Part shown: in pieces, positions 1 to 10,938 of the stretch
Position numbering within the stretch: the first letter of the stretch is position 1
Layout of the letters: each line of letters starts with the position of its first letter
Source: Rhodopirellula islandica
Lineage (GTDB): Bacteria; Planctomycetota; Planctomycetia; Pirellulales; Pirellulaceae
Direction of reading: 5' to 3'
Length of the DNA: 64,000 nt
Assembly: GCF_001027925.1 (NCBI RefSeq)
Contig: NZ_LECT01000006.1
Location: forward strand, 186,001 to 250,000
Made by a program: the position numbers and the translations under genes
Notes under the pieces: model-generated
Database searches by the model: none
The model's input: the letters and a program-made list of their open reading frames with translations, nothing else
What the model was told of the DNA's origin: nothing

Positions 1-79
1 TGCGACGCCCCGAGAGGTGGCGACCCATTCAGATGGACCGAACCGCTCGATTGAAACCAACCCCAACGGCTCGCAGAAG

Positions 80-1237
80 ATGAACACCCCCAGTTCCAAC
101 GCATCCCAGTCCGCCTTGTTTCAGCCCCTTGAAATGGGCGGGCTGACTCTACCCAATCGCATCGTGATGGCACCCCTGACGCGAGCTCGCGCCGGGGTGG
201 AACGGATGGCCAACGAGATGATGGCTGAGTACTACACCCAGCGAGCGTCGGCTGGTTTGATCATCAGCGAAGCCACCGTGGTTTCGGAGCAAGGCATTGG
301 ATGGCCTCAGTCACCGGGCATCTACACCGATGAAATGGCGGAACGATGGAAGCTCGTGGTCGATTCGGTTCATCGTGCGGGTGGCCGAATCTTCTTGCAG
401 TTGTGGCACACTGGACGCGCTTCGCACAGTGATTTCCATGACGGTGAGTTGCCGGTGGCACCCTCGGCGATCGCGATCGAAGGCGACGGCGTGCACACTC
501 CCTCAGGGAAGAAACCGTACGAGGTCCCGCGTGCTCTCGAAACCAGCGAATTGCCGGGCATTGTGGAGGACTATCGCCAAGCGGCCGAACGTGCGAAGTC
601 AGCTGGGTTCGATGGCGTCGAAGTCCACTCTGCCAATGGGTACCTGTTGGACGAGTTTTTGCAGTCAAAATCCAATCGACGCGACGACCAGTACGGCGGA
701 AGCATTGAGAATCGATATCGGTTGCTTGGCGAAGTGGTTGATGCCGTCACCAGTGTATGGCCCAGCGATCGAGTGGGTGTTCGCTTGGCACCCAATGGGT
801 CATTCAACGACATGGGATCGCCAGAGTACGTCGAGCAGTTCACCTATGTGGCTCGTCAACTCGACGGGTATGGGCTGGCCTACTTGCACGTGATGGATGG
901 CACCGGATTTGGTTTCCATGAACTTGGTCCCGCGATGACGCTGGCTGATTTTCGAAAGGTCTTCAGCGGTACGTTGATGGGCAACGTGGGCTACACCCGA
1001 GAGTCCGCGGAAGAGGCCATCGTGGACGGAGCAGCGGATCTGATTGCGTTCGGCCGGCCGTTCATCAGCAATCCTGACCTCGTCGAACGTTTCGCCAACG
1101 GTTGGCCTTTGGCTGAAACAGCCGACATGTCGGTTTGGTATTCGCACGACGCGCATGGCTACACGGACTTCCCAACCTATGAAGCTGCCGCGCCTGAGGA
1201 CGCTGTCAAAGTACCGACAGCCTGCAACGCGGAATGA
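80..1237 (+). CDS. nemA: Alkene reductase, Old Yellow Enzyme family
   Basis: This is a cytosolic FMN-dependent ene-reductase of the OYE/NemA group, which uses NAD(P)H to reduce activated C=C bonds and sometimes nitro compounds. The N-terminal PNRIVMAPLTRARA segment, the HTGRASH loop at residues 110-116, and the HSANGYLLDEF segment with the His183/Asn186 pair that binds substrate carbonyls are all visible. The C-terminal GRPFISNPDLV phosphate-binding stretch is also present. The 385-residue length fits the family. I chose the ATG at 80 because OYE proteins begin just before the LFQPLEMGGL segment. An in-frame GTG at 17 would add 21 low-complexity residues. No operon partner is visible, because the next gene converges on it. 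The family call is firm; the substrate is unknown. Confidence 0.92.
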   Translation: MNTPSSNASQSALFQPLEMGGLTLPNRIVMAPLTRARAGVERMANEMMAEYYTQRASAGLIISEATVVSEQGIGWPQSPGIYTDEMAERWKLVVDSVHRAGGRIFLQLWHTGRASHSDFHDGELPVAPSAIAIEGDGVHTPSGKKPYEVPRALETSELPGIVEDYRQAAERAKSAGFDGVEVHSANGYLLDEFLQSKSNRRDDQYGGSIENRYRLLGEVVDAVTSVWPSDRVGVRLAPNGSFNDMGSPEYVEQFTYVARQLDGYGLAYLHVMDGTGFGFHELGPAMTLADFRKVFSGTLMGNVGYTRESAEEAIVDGAADLIAFGRPFISNPDLVERFANGWPLAETADMSVWYSHDAHGYTDFPTYEAAAPEDAVKVPTACNAE

Positions 1238-1399
1238 GCCGGAAATTTGGGTGGAACCCCGGGCGGCATTTGGCATTCGCCGAGTGAAGGTGGCTTTGTG
1301 GCGCGCTCTGGCAATGACTTTTCCTCGAAAGTCCAGCTTGATCTGCCGGAGCAGCGCCGAAGCGGCTTGATCCGGCCTACCTGCTGGACATCACGGCGG

Positions 1400-4300
1400 T
1401 CATTCCGTTTCCGACACGAACATCTCCTGGATGTCTTCCAGGATCAAATACAGGCACGGTACCAGCACGAGAATGATCCCGGTGGCGAAGAGGATTCCGA
1501 AGCCCAGAGAGATTGCCATGGGAATGATGTACTGGGCCTGCAGGGAGTCCTCGAAGATCAACGGCATCAGTCCGCCGAAGGTCGTCAACGTGGTCAGCAT
1601 GATTGGGCGGAAACGACGCAGTCCGGCTTGTGAGATCGCGTCGAAGGCGGACTGGCCTTTTCGGTGTCGATTGGCGTAGTCGATCATGATCAGTGAGTCA
1701 TTGATCACCACACCCGACAGGGCAATCACGCCCATCAAACTGACCAGTGACAAGTCATATCCCAGCATGATGTGACCGATGATCGCCCCCACCACACCAA
1801 ACGGGATCGCGACCAAGACGATGAGCGGTTGCACATAACCTCGGAAAGCAATCGCAAGCAACGAATAGATCACGGCGAGAGCCAATCCGAACGATCCCCA
1901 CAGTGACGCCGTGGCTTGCCGCATTTCGGCGTCGCTGCCTTCGAAGCTCCACGTGATGCCAGGGAAGTCTTCACGGAGCCGGGGGAGTTCTGAGGCTCGC
2001 AGGGCTTCGATGACTTGGGTGGCAGCACGCTTGGGTTCGACATCCATCGAGACATTGATGGCGCGTCGCCCATCGCGACGATTGATGGATCGAAAGGCGA
2101 GTGTCTCTTCGACATCAGCCACATCGAGCAAGGGAACTTCAGCGCCGCTTGGAGTGCGGATGATCAGATCTTCAAGGTTGTGAACGTCCTCGCGTTGTTC
2201 TTCGGGAAGTTTGACGCGAACTTCGGTTTCGTTGGTCCCTCGGATCAGGCGCAGTGCCAATGATCCGAAGAAGGCACCTCGCAATTGTTCGCCAAGTTCT
2301 TCGTCGGTCAGACCGAGTGAACGCCCCTCAGGGCGCAAGTGGAAATCGTATTGGGTTTTGCCCTTGTTGTAGTTGTCGCTGACATCCTTGGCGTTGGCGT
2401 ACAGTTGGACTCGATCGACGAACGCCGTGGCCGCTTTTTCCAGCACTTCGATGTCGCTGTGACTGAGGTCAATGCTGATGTCACGGCGGTGACCACCTGG
2501 GCCACTCTCCGCTTCGAACGTGACTTGGTTCACACCGGGCAAATCACCGATGTGTTCTCGCCACAGTTCGATGACTTGGTTGGCGGTCATGTCACGCTGG
2601 TCTGGTGGCTTCAACACGATTTCCACGTCGATGAAACTTTGCCCGCGGACATTGGTTTTGATGCCTTCGGCGACCTCATACAGGTTGTGTTCATCAAACA
2701 TTCGGATGCTGGCCTGGGTCACCGTGTCAGCGATTTTCGCGGCCTGGGCCTGAGTCGTGCCAACCGGCATTCGCACGCCGGCTTCGATTTCATCGGCCGA
2801 CACCTCGGGCATCAGAATCAACCCCATGTGTGCGCTGGTCGCATAGCCACCGATGACCACAAACAATGCCAAGGCAAGCGAAGCGGTGACGTATCGATGC
2901 CGAAGGCTGACGACCAGGATGGGACGATAAAAGAATTCAACCAACCGGTTGAACGCTTGGCTGAATCGCTGTTGGGCATGATGCAATCGGCCGCCAATTC
3001 CGTTGCGTTTGCGATCTGCGTCGCGAGCGTGGGCCAAGTGAGCAGGAAGAATGAACAGGGATTCAACCAACGACAGCGACAGCACGATGATCACGACGAC
3101 CGGCAGTGGGCCCCAGAACTTGCCCGTCTCGCCGGGGATGAATAGCAGCGGGACAAATGCGACGATGTTCGTCAGGATGCTGAAAGTGACCGGGCCGGCG
3201 ACCTCTTGGGTGCCTTGAACGGCGGCCGCCTCGTGATCCTGGAGTGTCTGTCGTTTTTCGTAAACGTTTTCTCCCACCACCACGGCATCATCGACGACGA
3301 TGCCCAAGACGACCAGGAAACCGAACAGCGAAATCATGTTGATGCTGACACCGGCGGCCGGCAGTAGCAGCACGCCGCCGATGAATGAGATGGCCATGCC
3401 TGTCATCACCCAGAATGCCAAGCGGAATTCTAGGAACAGCGACAGAATCACCAGCACAATCACAACCGCCATCGCAGCGTTCTCTGCGACCAGCATCAAT
3501 CGCCGACGGAACTCTTCGGCGTTGTTGCTGTCGATTCGCCACTTCACACCAGGTGGAAGCGCGGATTCAAATTCTGCCATCGTCTCGTGGACCGCTTCCG
3601 CCACATCGATGGGAGACTGCGAACCGACACGAAAGATATCGAGTTCAACCGACGGCGTTTGGCTGAACTGAGAGTGGAATCCAACGTCTTCGAATCCGTC
3701 GCGAATTGTGGCAATGTCGCCCAGAGTCACCATCGGGCCATCGCGTCCGGAGACGATTTCAATGCCAGCGAACTCTTCCGCCCATTGCTTGCGAGCTTTG
3801 ACGCGGAGCAGGATTTCACCCGCGGTGGTCTGCACTGATCCCGCCGCCACGTCTTGGCTGGATTCGCGAATGACCTGAGCCACGTCAGGCAGCGTCAGTC
3901 CGTATTCGCGCAGGCGTTGCCGCGGGATTTCGACATGGGTCACATACGCCGGAACGCGGCGCAGTTCGACTTGCGTGATTTGTTCTTTGGATTGCAGTTG
4001 ATCGCGAAGTTGTTCGGCCAGCTTTCGAAGGGCCCAAATATCGATGGGGCCATAGATCGCCACCTGCATCACTTCTTGTTGGCGTGATTGCAGGCGGACC
4101 TCGGGTTGTTCGATTTGATCCGGGAAGGTGCGGATTCGACTGACCGCTTGGTCGACATCCTGCAGAACCTTCATGCGGTTCTCGCCGGCGACCAATTCGA
4201 TCAGGACTTCCCCCCGTCCCTCCCGAGCTTCGCTGGTGAGTTCACGAATCCCTTCGACGCCGCGAACGGCTTCTTCGATTGGACGCAGAATCCCCTGCTC

Positions 4301-4507
4301 GACTTCCTCGGGAGCGGCCCCTGGGTAGCCGACGGTCACTTCGACGATGTCGAGTTGGAACTGCGGGAAGACCTCCTTCTGGATCGCGAAGGCAGACCAG
4401 ATCCCACCACCGAGCAACAGCAGCATCAGCAGGTTGGCTGCAATCGCATTGCGAGCCATCCAGGCGATCGGGCCACCCTCCGGAACCATTTTCGACAACG
4501 AGGTCAC
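1400..4507 (-). CDS. RND multidrug-type efflux pump, inner-membrane subunit
   Basis: This 1035-residue protein is a full-length HAE-type RND transporter of the AcrB/MdtB kind, working as a proton-driven trimer in the inner membrane. It has the N-terminal first membrane helix, two large periplasmic loops, and the [14 protein letters not shown] stretch in helix 4 carrying the paired Asp residues of the proton relay. The C-terminal helix bundle includes [17 protein letters not shown]. Its start overlaps the stop of the adaptor gene by 4 bases, so it is the last gene of the outer-membrane factor, adaptor, pump operon. Substrates cannot be read from sequence, and a metal-exporting (CusA-like) role is less likely than organic compounds. 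No local regulator gene is seen. Confidence 0.93.
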   Translation of the reverse strand: MTSLSKMVPEGGPIAWMARNAIAANLLMLLLLGGGIWSAFAIQKEVFPQFQLDIVEVTVGYPGAAPEEVEQGILRPIEEAVRGVEGIRELTSEAREGRGEVLIELVAGENRMKVLQDVDQAVSRIRTFPDQIEQPEVRLQSRQQEVMQVAIYGPIDIWALRKLAEQLRDQLQSKEQITQVELRRVPAYVTHVEIPRQRLREYGLTLPDVAQVIRESSQDVAAGSVQTTAGEILLRVKARKQWAEEFAGIEIVSGRDGPMVTLGDIATIRDGFEDVGFHSQFSQTPSVELDIFRVGSQSPIDVAEAVHETMAEFESALPPGVKWRIDSNNAEEFRRRLMLVAENAAMAVVIVLVILSLFLEFRLAFWVMTGMAISFIGGVLLLPAAGVSINMISLFGFLVVLGIVVDDAVVVGENVYEKRQTLQDHEAAAVQGTQEVAGPVTFSILTNIVAFVPLLFIPGETGKFWGPLPVVVIIVLSLSLVESLFILPAHLAHARDADRKRNGIGGRLHHAQQRFSQAFNRLVEFFYRPILVVSLRHRYVTASLALALFVVIGGYATSAHMGLILMPEVSADEIEAGVRMPVGTTQAQAAKIADTVTQASIRMFDEHNLYEVAEGIKTNVRGQSFIDVEIVLKPPDQRDMTANQVIELWREHIGDLPGVNQVTFEAESGPGGHRRDISIDLSHSDIEVLEKAATAFVDRVQLYANAKDVSDNYNKGKTQYDFHLRPEGRSLGLTDEELGEQLRGAFFGSLALRLIRGTNETEVRVKLPEEQREDVHNLEDLIIRTPSGAEVPLLDVADVEETLAFRSINRRDGRRAINVSMDVEPKRAATQVIEALRASELPRLREDFPGITWSFEGSDAEMRQATASLWGSFGLALAVIYSLLAIAFRGYVQPLIVLVAIPFGVVGAIIGHIMLGYDLSLVSLMGVIALSGVVINDSLIMIDYANRHRKGQSAFDAISQAGLRRFRPIMLTTLTTFGGLMPLIFEDSLQAQYIIPMAISLGFGILFATGIILVLVPCLYLILEDIQEMFVSETE

Positions 4508-5760
4508 TCGGTTGCCCTCTCAGTTTCGTCAGAGTCCACGTTCGGGTCGGCTTCCTCAGTCGTGATCTTCCGCAGTCCAACTCCATTGGCCACGGTTGCC
4601 AGGGTCGTGATCACGATGTCTTCGCCCGCTTCGATCCCGTCGCGAATGTAGGCGTACTCTGCATCCCGAAAGACAACCTGCGTTTCCCGAATCTCGAGTT
4701 GTTCGTCTTTCATGACCCAGACGGTGTCTTGATTGCGAACGTAGTCGCGTGGCAATCGCACGACGTCTTGGATTTCGCGGCCTTCGATTTGGGTTTCGAT
4801 CAACGTGTCGAGAATCAATGGCGGCGCCTTGGATTCACGACCGAGTGGATCCGGCACGGTGATCAGAACGCGGGCCAGGCGTGTTTGTTGATCGAGAGTG
4901 CCAATCAGCCGGGCGACCCGCCCTTCTCGCTCGACGCCTGGACCCCAGGCATCTGGGTGTCGAAGGATGACTTTGGAACCTTCGATCGAAACGTCATCCT
5001 CCGCTGTCTCGGGGAATTGAACCCAACGCAGAGTCCGCACCGGAACAGCGGCCATGATCCAGTATTCGTCCAGACCAATCAGGCGGCCGAGTTCGTCCCC
5101 GGGACCAACTTGTGAACCGATGTTGACCGAACGGGAAAGAACATGAGCGTCGAAGGGAGCGGTGACCTCCGTCCGATCAAGATCCAATTGGGCGCGTTCC
5201 ATCGCGGCCTTGGCTGCGGCCATCTCCGCTTTGATGGAAGCGATTTGTGGCTCACGCAACACCAAGCCTCGGTTGGTGTCGTCAATGGTGCCCTCGAGCA
5301 TTTCCAGCTCTTTCACGGCCAACCGCTGGCGAGCCTGTTCGATTTCCCACAAGGCATCTTTCTGCAGCAATTCACTGTTGCTGATCGAGATTGCATTTTC
5401 GAAATCGGCTGGATCGATCCGCAGCAGGCGCTCGCCTTGACGAACCATGCCGCCGGGAATGAATTCCGGGGAAAGTTCGATGACTTGTCCGCTGACGCGC
5501 GGGCTGACGGTGATGTCCTGGGCGGGTTCGACCGTTCCAAGCACCACCACTTGAGGTGAATAATTGCCTCGTTCCGCTGGGATGGTTTCCACCAAAGCCG
5601 CCGATTTTCGGGTGGCATTGATCTGCTGGGCGGTGGGTTCGGTTCGGTTGATCACGAACACCGCAGCGGCGGACGCTCCCAAAATGGCCAAGCAGGTGAT
5701 GATGGTTCCTAGGATGCGAAGCCAGCGCCACTGAGGTCGCTGTTTCGACGCATCATTCAT
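4504..5760 (-). CDS. RND efflux periplasmic adaptor (membrane fusion protein)
   Basis: This is an HlyD/AcrA-type adaptor that bridges the RND pump and the outer-membrane channel. One N-terminal membrane anchor (residues about 15-33, rich in I, L and A) is followed by a barrel-sandwich region with [12 protein letters not shown], an alpha-helical hairpin with [19 protein letters not shown], and a beta-barrel domain. The ATG at 5760 is preferred because it overlaps the stop of the upstream gene (TGA at 5753-5755) and sits just before the anchor. A longer reading frame to 5829 would overlap the upstream gene by 77 bases. The acidic tail [13 protein letters not shown] is unusual but not informative. 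Confidence 0.92.
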   Translation of the reverse strand: MNDASKQRPQWRWLRILGTIITCLAILGASAAAVFVINRTEPTAQQINATRKSAALVETIPAERGNYSPQVVVLGTVEPAQDITVSPRVSGQVIELSPEFIPGGMVRQGERLLRIDPADFENAISISNSELLQKDALWEIEQARQRLAVKELEMLEGTIDDTNRGLVLREPQIASIKAEMAAAKAAMERAQLDLDRTEVTAPFDAHVLSRSVNIGSQVGPGDELGRLIGLDEYWIMAAVPVRTLRWVQFPETAEDDVSIEGSKVILRHPDAWGPGVEREGRVARLIGTLDQQTRLARVLITVPDPLGRESKAPPLILDTLIETQIEGREIQDVVRLPRDYVRNQDTVWVMKDEQLEIRETQVVFRDAEYAYIRDGIEAGEDIVITTLATVANGVGLRKITTEEADPNVDSDETERATE

Positions 5761-7186
5761 CGACAACGGTCTCCGGAATGATTTCCACGGTGGATTCCAA
5801 TAATTCAAAGTCTTGCGAACGGGTGTCAAAATCGCCGGCCAACGCCAAGTACAGCGAGACGCGAATGAGCACCAAGTCTAGTTGAGCGGAAAGCAGTTCG
5901 CGCTGCAATCTTTGCTGGGCGGTGATCGCACTGAGCACATCCAGGTAAGTCGCGTCGCTGATCAAGTACTGCTCACGCAATTGCTCGGATGATTGGCGAG
6001 CCAGTTCGACCTGATTTACCAGGTGTTCAATGCGTTCGAGTTGGTACCGTTCCTGGGCCAGTGCGTCTTCCACCTCGCTGAAAGCGTTCAGCATGGTTTG
6101 CCCATAAATATTGAATAGTTCGCGTTTCACCGCCGCATTTCGGTCGACTTCGGCTCGACGTTGCCCACCGTCGAACAGAGGGGCGATCATTTGTGCACCA
6201 ATCGAAACAAACCAATCGCGGAACACAGTCTCGGGGGATTCCGACACATTCAGCAGAGAGCCGGTGAGGTTGATCCGCGGGTACTGGGCACTGATCGCGG
6301 ATGCGAGGTCTCGATCGGCGGCACGGAAAGCCAGGTAATCGCGTCGAACATCCGGACGGCGTTTCAGCAATTCCGACGGCAGGCCCGTGGACGGTAGTGG
6401 TGGCAGGGCCGGCAGATCGGACCCGGGGTCGTATTCCGCGGCTTGAGGCATTTCGCCGAGCAGGACAGCGAGTTGATGTTCCAGGACTTCGATCCGGACC
6501 TTTTCCACTACCGTTTGTTCCAGCGTGGCTTCGACCAGTTGGCGTTGCCGCAGCACATCGGGGCTGCGAATCAGTCCCGAGGCGAAACGAGCTTCCTGCA
6601 GTGCCAGTCCCATTTCGTTGTTGTCGAGTTGTTCGTTGAGCAATTCGATCTGAGCGTGGCCTTCGATCAGCGAGAACCACGTCCGAGCGATCTCAGCCGA
6701 CAGTGTCAGCGCGATTGCCTGGTAGTCTTCTCGCGTGGCAGACGTCCGCAAGCGTTCCGCGTCGACACGAGATTCGATTTCGCCCCACAAGTCGACTTGG
6801 TACCCCGCGTCCAATCCCCAGATGAAACTGGAGCGATCACTGCCCGGACCCATGGTGCTGCCATAGTCCGCAATGCCATTCAAGTCGGGCCACAGATCCG
6901 AGGCTTCGCGTCGTGTCACAGCCCGTGCCGCATGCAATCGTTGCAGTGCCGCCGCGAGAGTGAAGTTGCCTTGCAACGCGACTTCGATTTCGGCGTTGAG
7001 TGTCGGGTCGTTGAAACTGGTCCACCAGCGGTCTGGTTGAACCACTTCACCTTCTGCGGAAAACGGAGGCGGCGTTTGAGATTGAAACGTCCAGGTGTTG
7101 TCTGGGTTGGCGCAGCCCGCACCGACCAGCAGCAACGCAATCAGCCACCGGGCGGGTAGGAACCTCGCTAATCGAACCATAGACAT
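5753..7186 (-). CDS. Outer-membrane efflux lipoprotein, NodT/OprM family
   Basis: This 477-residue protein is the TolC-like channel of the tripartite efflux system. The N-terminus is a lipoprotein signal, with basic residues, a hydrophobic stretch and the lipobox LVGAGC ending at Cys25. The first mature residues (ANPDNTW) follow. Two outer-membrane-factor repeats are visible, including the [11 protein letters not shown] and [13 protein letters not shown] segments typical of the family. It is the first gene of the operon and overlaps the adaptor start by 8 bases. The presence of this gene implies a diderm envelope. Confidence 0.9.
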   Translation of the reverse strand: MSMVRLARFLPARWLIALLLVGAGCANPDNTWTFQSQTPPPFSAEGEVVQPDRWWTSFNDPTLNAEIEVALQGNFTLAAALQRLHAARAVTRREASDLWPDLNGIADYGSTMGPGSDRSSFIWGLDAGYQVDLWGEIESRVDAERLRTSATREDYQAIALTLSAEIARTWFSLIEGHAQIELLNEQLDNNEMGLALQEARFASGLIRSPDVLRQRQLVEATLEQTVVEKVRIEVLEHQLAVLLGEMPQAAEYDPGSDLPALPPLPSTGLPSELLKRRPDVRRDYLAFRAADRDLASAISAQYPRINLTGSLLNVSESPETVFRDWFVSIGAQMIAPLFDGGQRRAEVDRNAAVKRELFNIYGQTMLNAFSEVEDALAQERYQLERIEHLVNQVELARQSSEQLREQYLISDATYLDVLSAITAQQRLQRELLSAQLDLVLIRVSLYLALAGDFDTRSQDFELLESTVEIIPETVVDE

Positions 7187-7256
7187 GAAAGTGGAACTAC
7201 CGGATTCGGTGCTCCGAAATCCAGGCCAATCCAGGTCTTGTTACAGGCCTCCAGCC

Positions 7257-8300
7257 TCATTTGTCCTGTTTCACGACGGTCGACAAGGCGATCACCGCCC
7301 AGGCACTTCCCCAGTCGTCTGCCGTTGGGGTGGTCGCACCCTTCGCGGAAGCCTTGGTGCCCGGCACTTTCCAGCGTCCGTTGGCTTCCTGTGTCGTGAC
7401 CAGGTACTTGGCGGCGTGCTCCAGAGCGTTTGAGTCCGCGCCCGAGATTGCCAGGGCATGCAGGGCGTATCCGGTGCCCAGAGCATCACTGCCCTCGTTT
7501 AACTTCCAGCCCCAGCCACCATCGTCGTTTTGGTGCTTCAGCAATTTCGCTTGCCATCGCTGCGTCGCGGTTTGAGTCGGGGGCTGATCGGTCAAATGAG
7601 GTTCCATCTGATGAGCGAGCAACAGTCGAGTGGCCAAGTACTCCGCTGACTTCGGCTGTTCGATGGAATCGATGAAATGAACCGCCGTGGCAGGATCAAA
7701 CTCGACCGGTTCACGCATCAAGGCGAGAGCGGTCCAAGCGGTCGTTGTCGCGGTGGTCTCATCGGTCGGTCGCCGCTGGGCGGGGAGTTGCCCGCAGGCT
7801 CGCCACGATCCGTCTTCCGATTGTTCCTTGAGTAACTTTTGGGCAAAGCGTGCTCGCCAGTCTTTCTCACCGAGGGCTGATTGGCCTGGGGGGGCAGATG
7901 CCCGGGGCATCGCCAACAAGAGCTGCGTCATCGTGTCGATGTTGGACGCCATGGTCGCGGAGTGATCCACGTCGGCTTTCTGTGCCGGTTTGACGAAGTT
8001 GACCACATCGGTCGACCATCGTCCCCAATGGGCAAGGTTGCTGAGACGAACGGGGACGCCTGATTGTCGGGCAGCTTGGTGACTCCAGATCAGCGTGGGG
8101 ACTTGGTGGCAGGAAACACAGCCACGTCTTTCGATCCAGCGTTCACCGGCCTGTTCGACATGCTGCAATCCCTTTTGGATCGTTCGCGTGGTGTCCGGAA
8201 AGGGGGGCGTGTCTTGCGAGTATGCAGACTGGCCGTTCTGGATCGCACCACCAGCCCCAAGCAACACACCCAACGCAGCAACGCGGAAAAGAGGATTCAT
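7257..8300 (-). CDS. Exported alpha-toroid (squalene cyclase/prenyltransferase-like) protein with CxxCH
   Basis: The protein has an N-terminal signal sequence (MNPLFRVAALGVLLGAGG) and then CVSCH at residues 61-65, a possible c-type haem attachment site. The rest is built of toroid repeats such as DGGWGWKLNEGSDALGTGYALHAL and DDWGSAWAVIALS. Planctomycete proteins of this build are often annotated as squalene-hopene cyclase-like, but I see no DxDD acid motif, so hopanoid synthesis is not supported. The ATG at 8300 places the signal peptide first; an upstream in-frame start at 8342 would add 14 residues. Its function is unknown. It may be a periplasmic redox or binding protein. Confidence 0.75.
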   Translation of the reverse strand: MNPLFRVAALGVLLGAGGAIQNGQSAYSQDTPPFPDTTRTIQKGLQHVEQAGERWIERRGCVSCHQVPTLIWSHQAARQSGVPVRLSNLAHWGRWSTDVVNFVKPAQKADVDHSATMASNIDTMTQLLLAMPRASAPPGQSALGEKDWRARFAQKLLKEQSEDGSWRACGQLPAQRRPTDETTATTTAWTALALMREPVEFDPATAVHFIDSIEQPKSAEYLATRLLLAHQMEPHLTDQPPTQTATQRWQAKLLKHQNDDGGWGWKLNEGSDALGTGYALHALAISGADSNALEHAAKYLVTTQEANGRWKVPGTKASAKGATTPTADDWGSAWAVIALSTVVKQDK

Positions 8301-8430
8301 CGGAGCGACTCGCAGATGGGAATGGACGCGGGGGCCAACCATCCTATCGCGACCGAGTGAGGCACGCTGAAGAAGTTCATCGGATCACGGTGGAGATTGA
8401 CCGGACAACTCGTTTGCAATCGGACCCCGA

Positions 8431-8781
8431 TCAGGCGTCGAGAATCTCAACAATGTTTTCAGTGGGACGACCGATCGCTGCTTGGCCGTTGTGGATCACG
8501 ATCGGACGCTCGATCAATTTGGGATGCTCCACCATGGTCGCGATCCATTGTTGGTCGGTCAGCGTTTGTTCACCCAGGTTCAATTCTTTGAAGAGGGGTT
8601 CCTTTTTGCGAACCAAGGCTTCCGCTGGGATGCCCAGCAGCTTCACGATCTCGATGAGTTTCTTCTTGCTCGGCGGTGTGTCCAAGTATTGGATGACTTC
8701 CGGTTCGATGCCGTGTTCTTCGAGTAGCTGCAGAGCTTGACGAGACTTGGTGCAACGTGGGTTGTGGTAGATCGTGGTCAT
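8431..8781 (-). CDS. ArsC/YfgD-family thiol reductase
   Basis: This 116-residue thioredoxin-fold protein belongs to the glutaredoxin-linked ArsC family. The N-terminal HNPRCTKSRQ carries the single catalytic Cys10, and the C-terminal RPIVIHNGQAAIGRP contains the conserved cis-Pro region. The NPRC form is closer to YfgD than to the NPAC of classical plasmid ArsC, so true arsenate reduction is uncertain. No arsB, acr3 or arsR is adjacent. The start at 8781 was chosen because the fold begins with MTTIYHNPRC. An in-frame extension to 8943 has no family resemblance. Confidence 0.88.
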   Translation of the reverse strand: MTTIYHNPRCTKSRQALQLLEEHGIEPEVIQYLDTPPSKKKLIEIVKLLGIPAEALVRKKEPLFKELNLGEQTLTDQQWIATMVEHPKLIERPIVIHNGQAAIGRPTENIVEILDA

Positions 8782-8995
8782 GCGGTGGACGAGAGAGGAG
8801 TGGAAAGCGATGCCAGTGAAATCGAAACGAGCTGGAGGAATATCAGAAACGCTGAGTTGAGATCGTTCAATCCCGGTTGGCGAGCACTGGCTTTCTTCTG
8901 CCTGGCCACAAGTCCCACCGGCAACCACTGCTTTTGAGATCACAAGCTCTTGTGGGAACTGTCAGACATACAGAATTCACAATCGCGAATGGGAA

Positions 8996-10822
8996 TCATC
9001 GAGTGAGCAGCGGTTCGATCCAGACGCCCCAATCGCCACCGGTGCCGTTGCCTCCATCGGTCACTTTCAGCGTGAGAGTTTGGATTTGGCTTACATCCAG
9101 GTCAAACGTCTTGCCTTCGCCCGCGGTCACGCGAGTGGCTTTCCAAAGTGATTTTCCATCACCAAGGATCTCAAAGTCGACTTGCCCAAACAGGTTGCCT
9201 TGAATACCACAGCGACCGCGAAAGCGTTTCCACTTCTTTTCGATCGGATAGGCATGTTTCGCGGGTGCATGGGCGTAGATTCCATGCGCAAAGTAGTCGC
9301 CACCCAGCGACAGCAAACGCTGTTTGTCTGGGACGGAATTGTAAGTTGGCCGCAGCCAACCCACCTCGGCGGTTTGTGGGCGAATCGTTGAGAGCCAAAC
9401 GGAGTTTGTGTCCGAAGGAACCTGATTTGCATCGATTGAAATCGCTGGTTCAAGCGTCTGAAAACGATCCAGCACACGTTGGCCAATTTCCATGAGGTCA
9501 GGATCCGAGCTAGCGATCTCACTGAGTCTCGCCTTGGCGTTGTCGACCGTTCCGGTTTGCAACTCATCCATCACTGGTTTCAGTTCCAACTCCAGTCTTG
9601 CGACGGACAGATCGGGGCTGCCATCGGCGTTGACGCTGTACCGAAGGGAACGTGTGCTTGTCGTCCCGTTGATGTGGCACGACACAAGCCGCAGTTCGCC
9701 GGACGTTTTGGGACGAAGGGGGCCGCTGTGCAGTGCGAATTTTCCGTTCGGATCGGGAACCGCGGACGCGGTGGTGGCGTCGTAGTCACCGCCTCCATCG
9801 GGATCGAAGTAAGCAACCACTGCATGGGCTGGGAGGGTGCCGCTGACCTGTCCGGCGACTTGAACCGAACGTCGAGGTCCAGCCGAAACGAGCAAGTGTT
9901 TGAAGTCAGTCGCTGGGCGGTCGTGGATGGACCGGGGGACCTGTCGGTTGAAGACTGGATGAGCAGCCAATCGCAGCGCATGAGTTTGCGTTAGAAACGT
10001 CCCCTTGCCTTCGCCACGCAATTGTTGGGCATAGGTTCGATTGCCCGCTCCCATCAGTGCCGTCCCGCGTTCGGCTTCATCGGGACGTTGGCGACAATGC
10101 GGCAGCGAAAGAGCGTGACCCAGTTCATGGATCACGCCTCCAATGAAGATGGAGTTGTGGCGACCGATGGTGATGCGTCCGTACTCACCATCTCGGATCG
10201 GGGTTGGGTCACGAAAACGACGAGGATCGAGAATCTCAGAATCGCATTGCCAGGCAGTTCCCGACAAGTGATTTCCACCGCCGTAGTAAGGGCTGTGATG
10301 TGAGATCTTGCTGGCGACCGGATCGTAATCCATCAAGTTGCAAAACAGCAGCAACACCGAGGCGTCGGCATCGATCCCGCGTTGGCGCAACACCGGGATC
10401 ACTTCCTCTCGAATTCGTCGACCATCGGGTTTGTCGTAGTCGGTCTCTTCGCCCACCACATCAATGATGTCGACTTGTCCACGTTGGTTCCGCAGCACAT
10501 GCATCGACCGATTGGCAAAGCCATGCCGTTTCAGTTCACGCTCGTAGAACCCGGCGGTTTCCTCCACGATTCGGCGGATGCGAGAGCTGTGATTGGCCGC
10601 GGGAGGACGGTCGCGAGGGGTGAAGTACACGACGACAACGCGGCCGGGCGAATCAATTGGATCCGCTTTGACCGCCTGACCGATCCGTTTGCGAGCCATG
10701 GTGATTGACGGTGCCGAGGCCTGCATCCGAACGATGGCAGGCGACTGGCCTGCACATTCATGGATGTCCCCTGTGATCGCAGCCACGATCCCAATCAAAA
10801 CGAACAGCGTGGAGGGCTTCAT
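8996..10822 (-). CDS. Secreted zinc metallopeptidase with C-terminal NPCBM domain
   Basis: The 608-residue product has a signal peptide (MKPSTLFVLIGIVAAITG, cut near AGQS). An extended zinc site HELGHALSLPH at about residue 231 gives three His ligands and a catalytic Glu in the HExxHxxxxxH metzincin pattern. The C-terminal 130 residues, with GGDYFAHGIYAHAPAKHAYP and TDGGNGTGGDWGVW, match an NPCBM carbohydrate-binding module. The middle has no clear domain. It is likely an exported or surface peptidase or glycan-associated enzyme. The start gives a clean signal peptide. It stands alone between genes of unrelated function. Confidence 0.82.
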   Translation of the reverse strand: MKPSTLFVLIGIVAAITGDIHECAGQSPAIVRMQASAPSITMARKRIGQAVKADPIDSPGRVVVVYFTPRDRPPAANHSSRIRRIVEETAGFYERELKRHGFANRSMHVLRNQRGQVDIIDVVGEETDYDKPDGRRIREEVIPVLRQRGIDADASVLLLFCNLMDYDPVASKISHHSPYYGGGNHLSGTAWQCDSEILDPRRFRDPTPIRDGEYGRITIGRHNSIFIGGVIHELGHALSLPHCRQRPDEAERGTALMGAGNRTYAQQLRGEGKGTFLTQTHALRLAAHPVFNRQVPRSIHDRPATDFKHLLVSAGPRRSVQVAGQVSGTLPAHAVVAYFDPDGGGDYDATTASAVPDPNGKFALHSGPLRPKTSGELRLVSCHINGTTSTRSLRYSVNADGSPDLSVARLELELKPVMDELQTGTVDNAKARLSEIASSDPDLMEIGQRVLDRFQTLEPAISIDANQVPSDTNSVWLSTIRPQTAEVGWLRPTYNSVPDKQRLLSLGGDYFAHGIYAHAPAKHAYPIEKKWKRFRGRCGIQGNLFGQVDFEILGDGKSLWKATRVTAGEGKTFDLDVSQIQTLTLKVTDGGNGTGGDWGVWIEPLLTR

Positions 10823-10938
10823 GGGCGAGGATTACGCTCTGCTTCCGGAGGGAGATCAATGGTCGGCGGGCATCAAGAAAGACCATGATCTACCACGCAG
10901 GGCAGGCTCATCAAGGGGCGAAAGCCTCGCCAAGAGCA

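Noticed and set aside
173-188. Sigma-54-like GG-N10-GC (also near 403-417)
   Set aside because: These lie inside the alkene reductase gene, and the -12 boxes are not TTGC. They show that loose matches arise by chance here.
2339-3145. Long plus-strand frame within the RND pump gene
   Set aside because: It is the opposite-strand shadow of a well-supported gene and has no domain or ribosome site.
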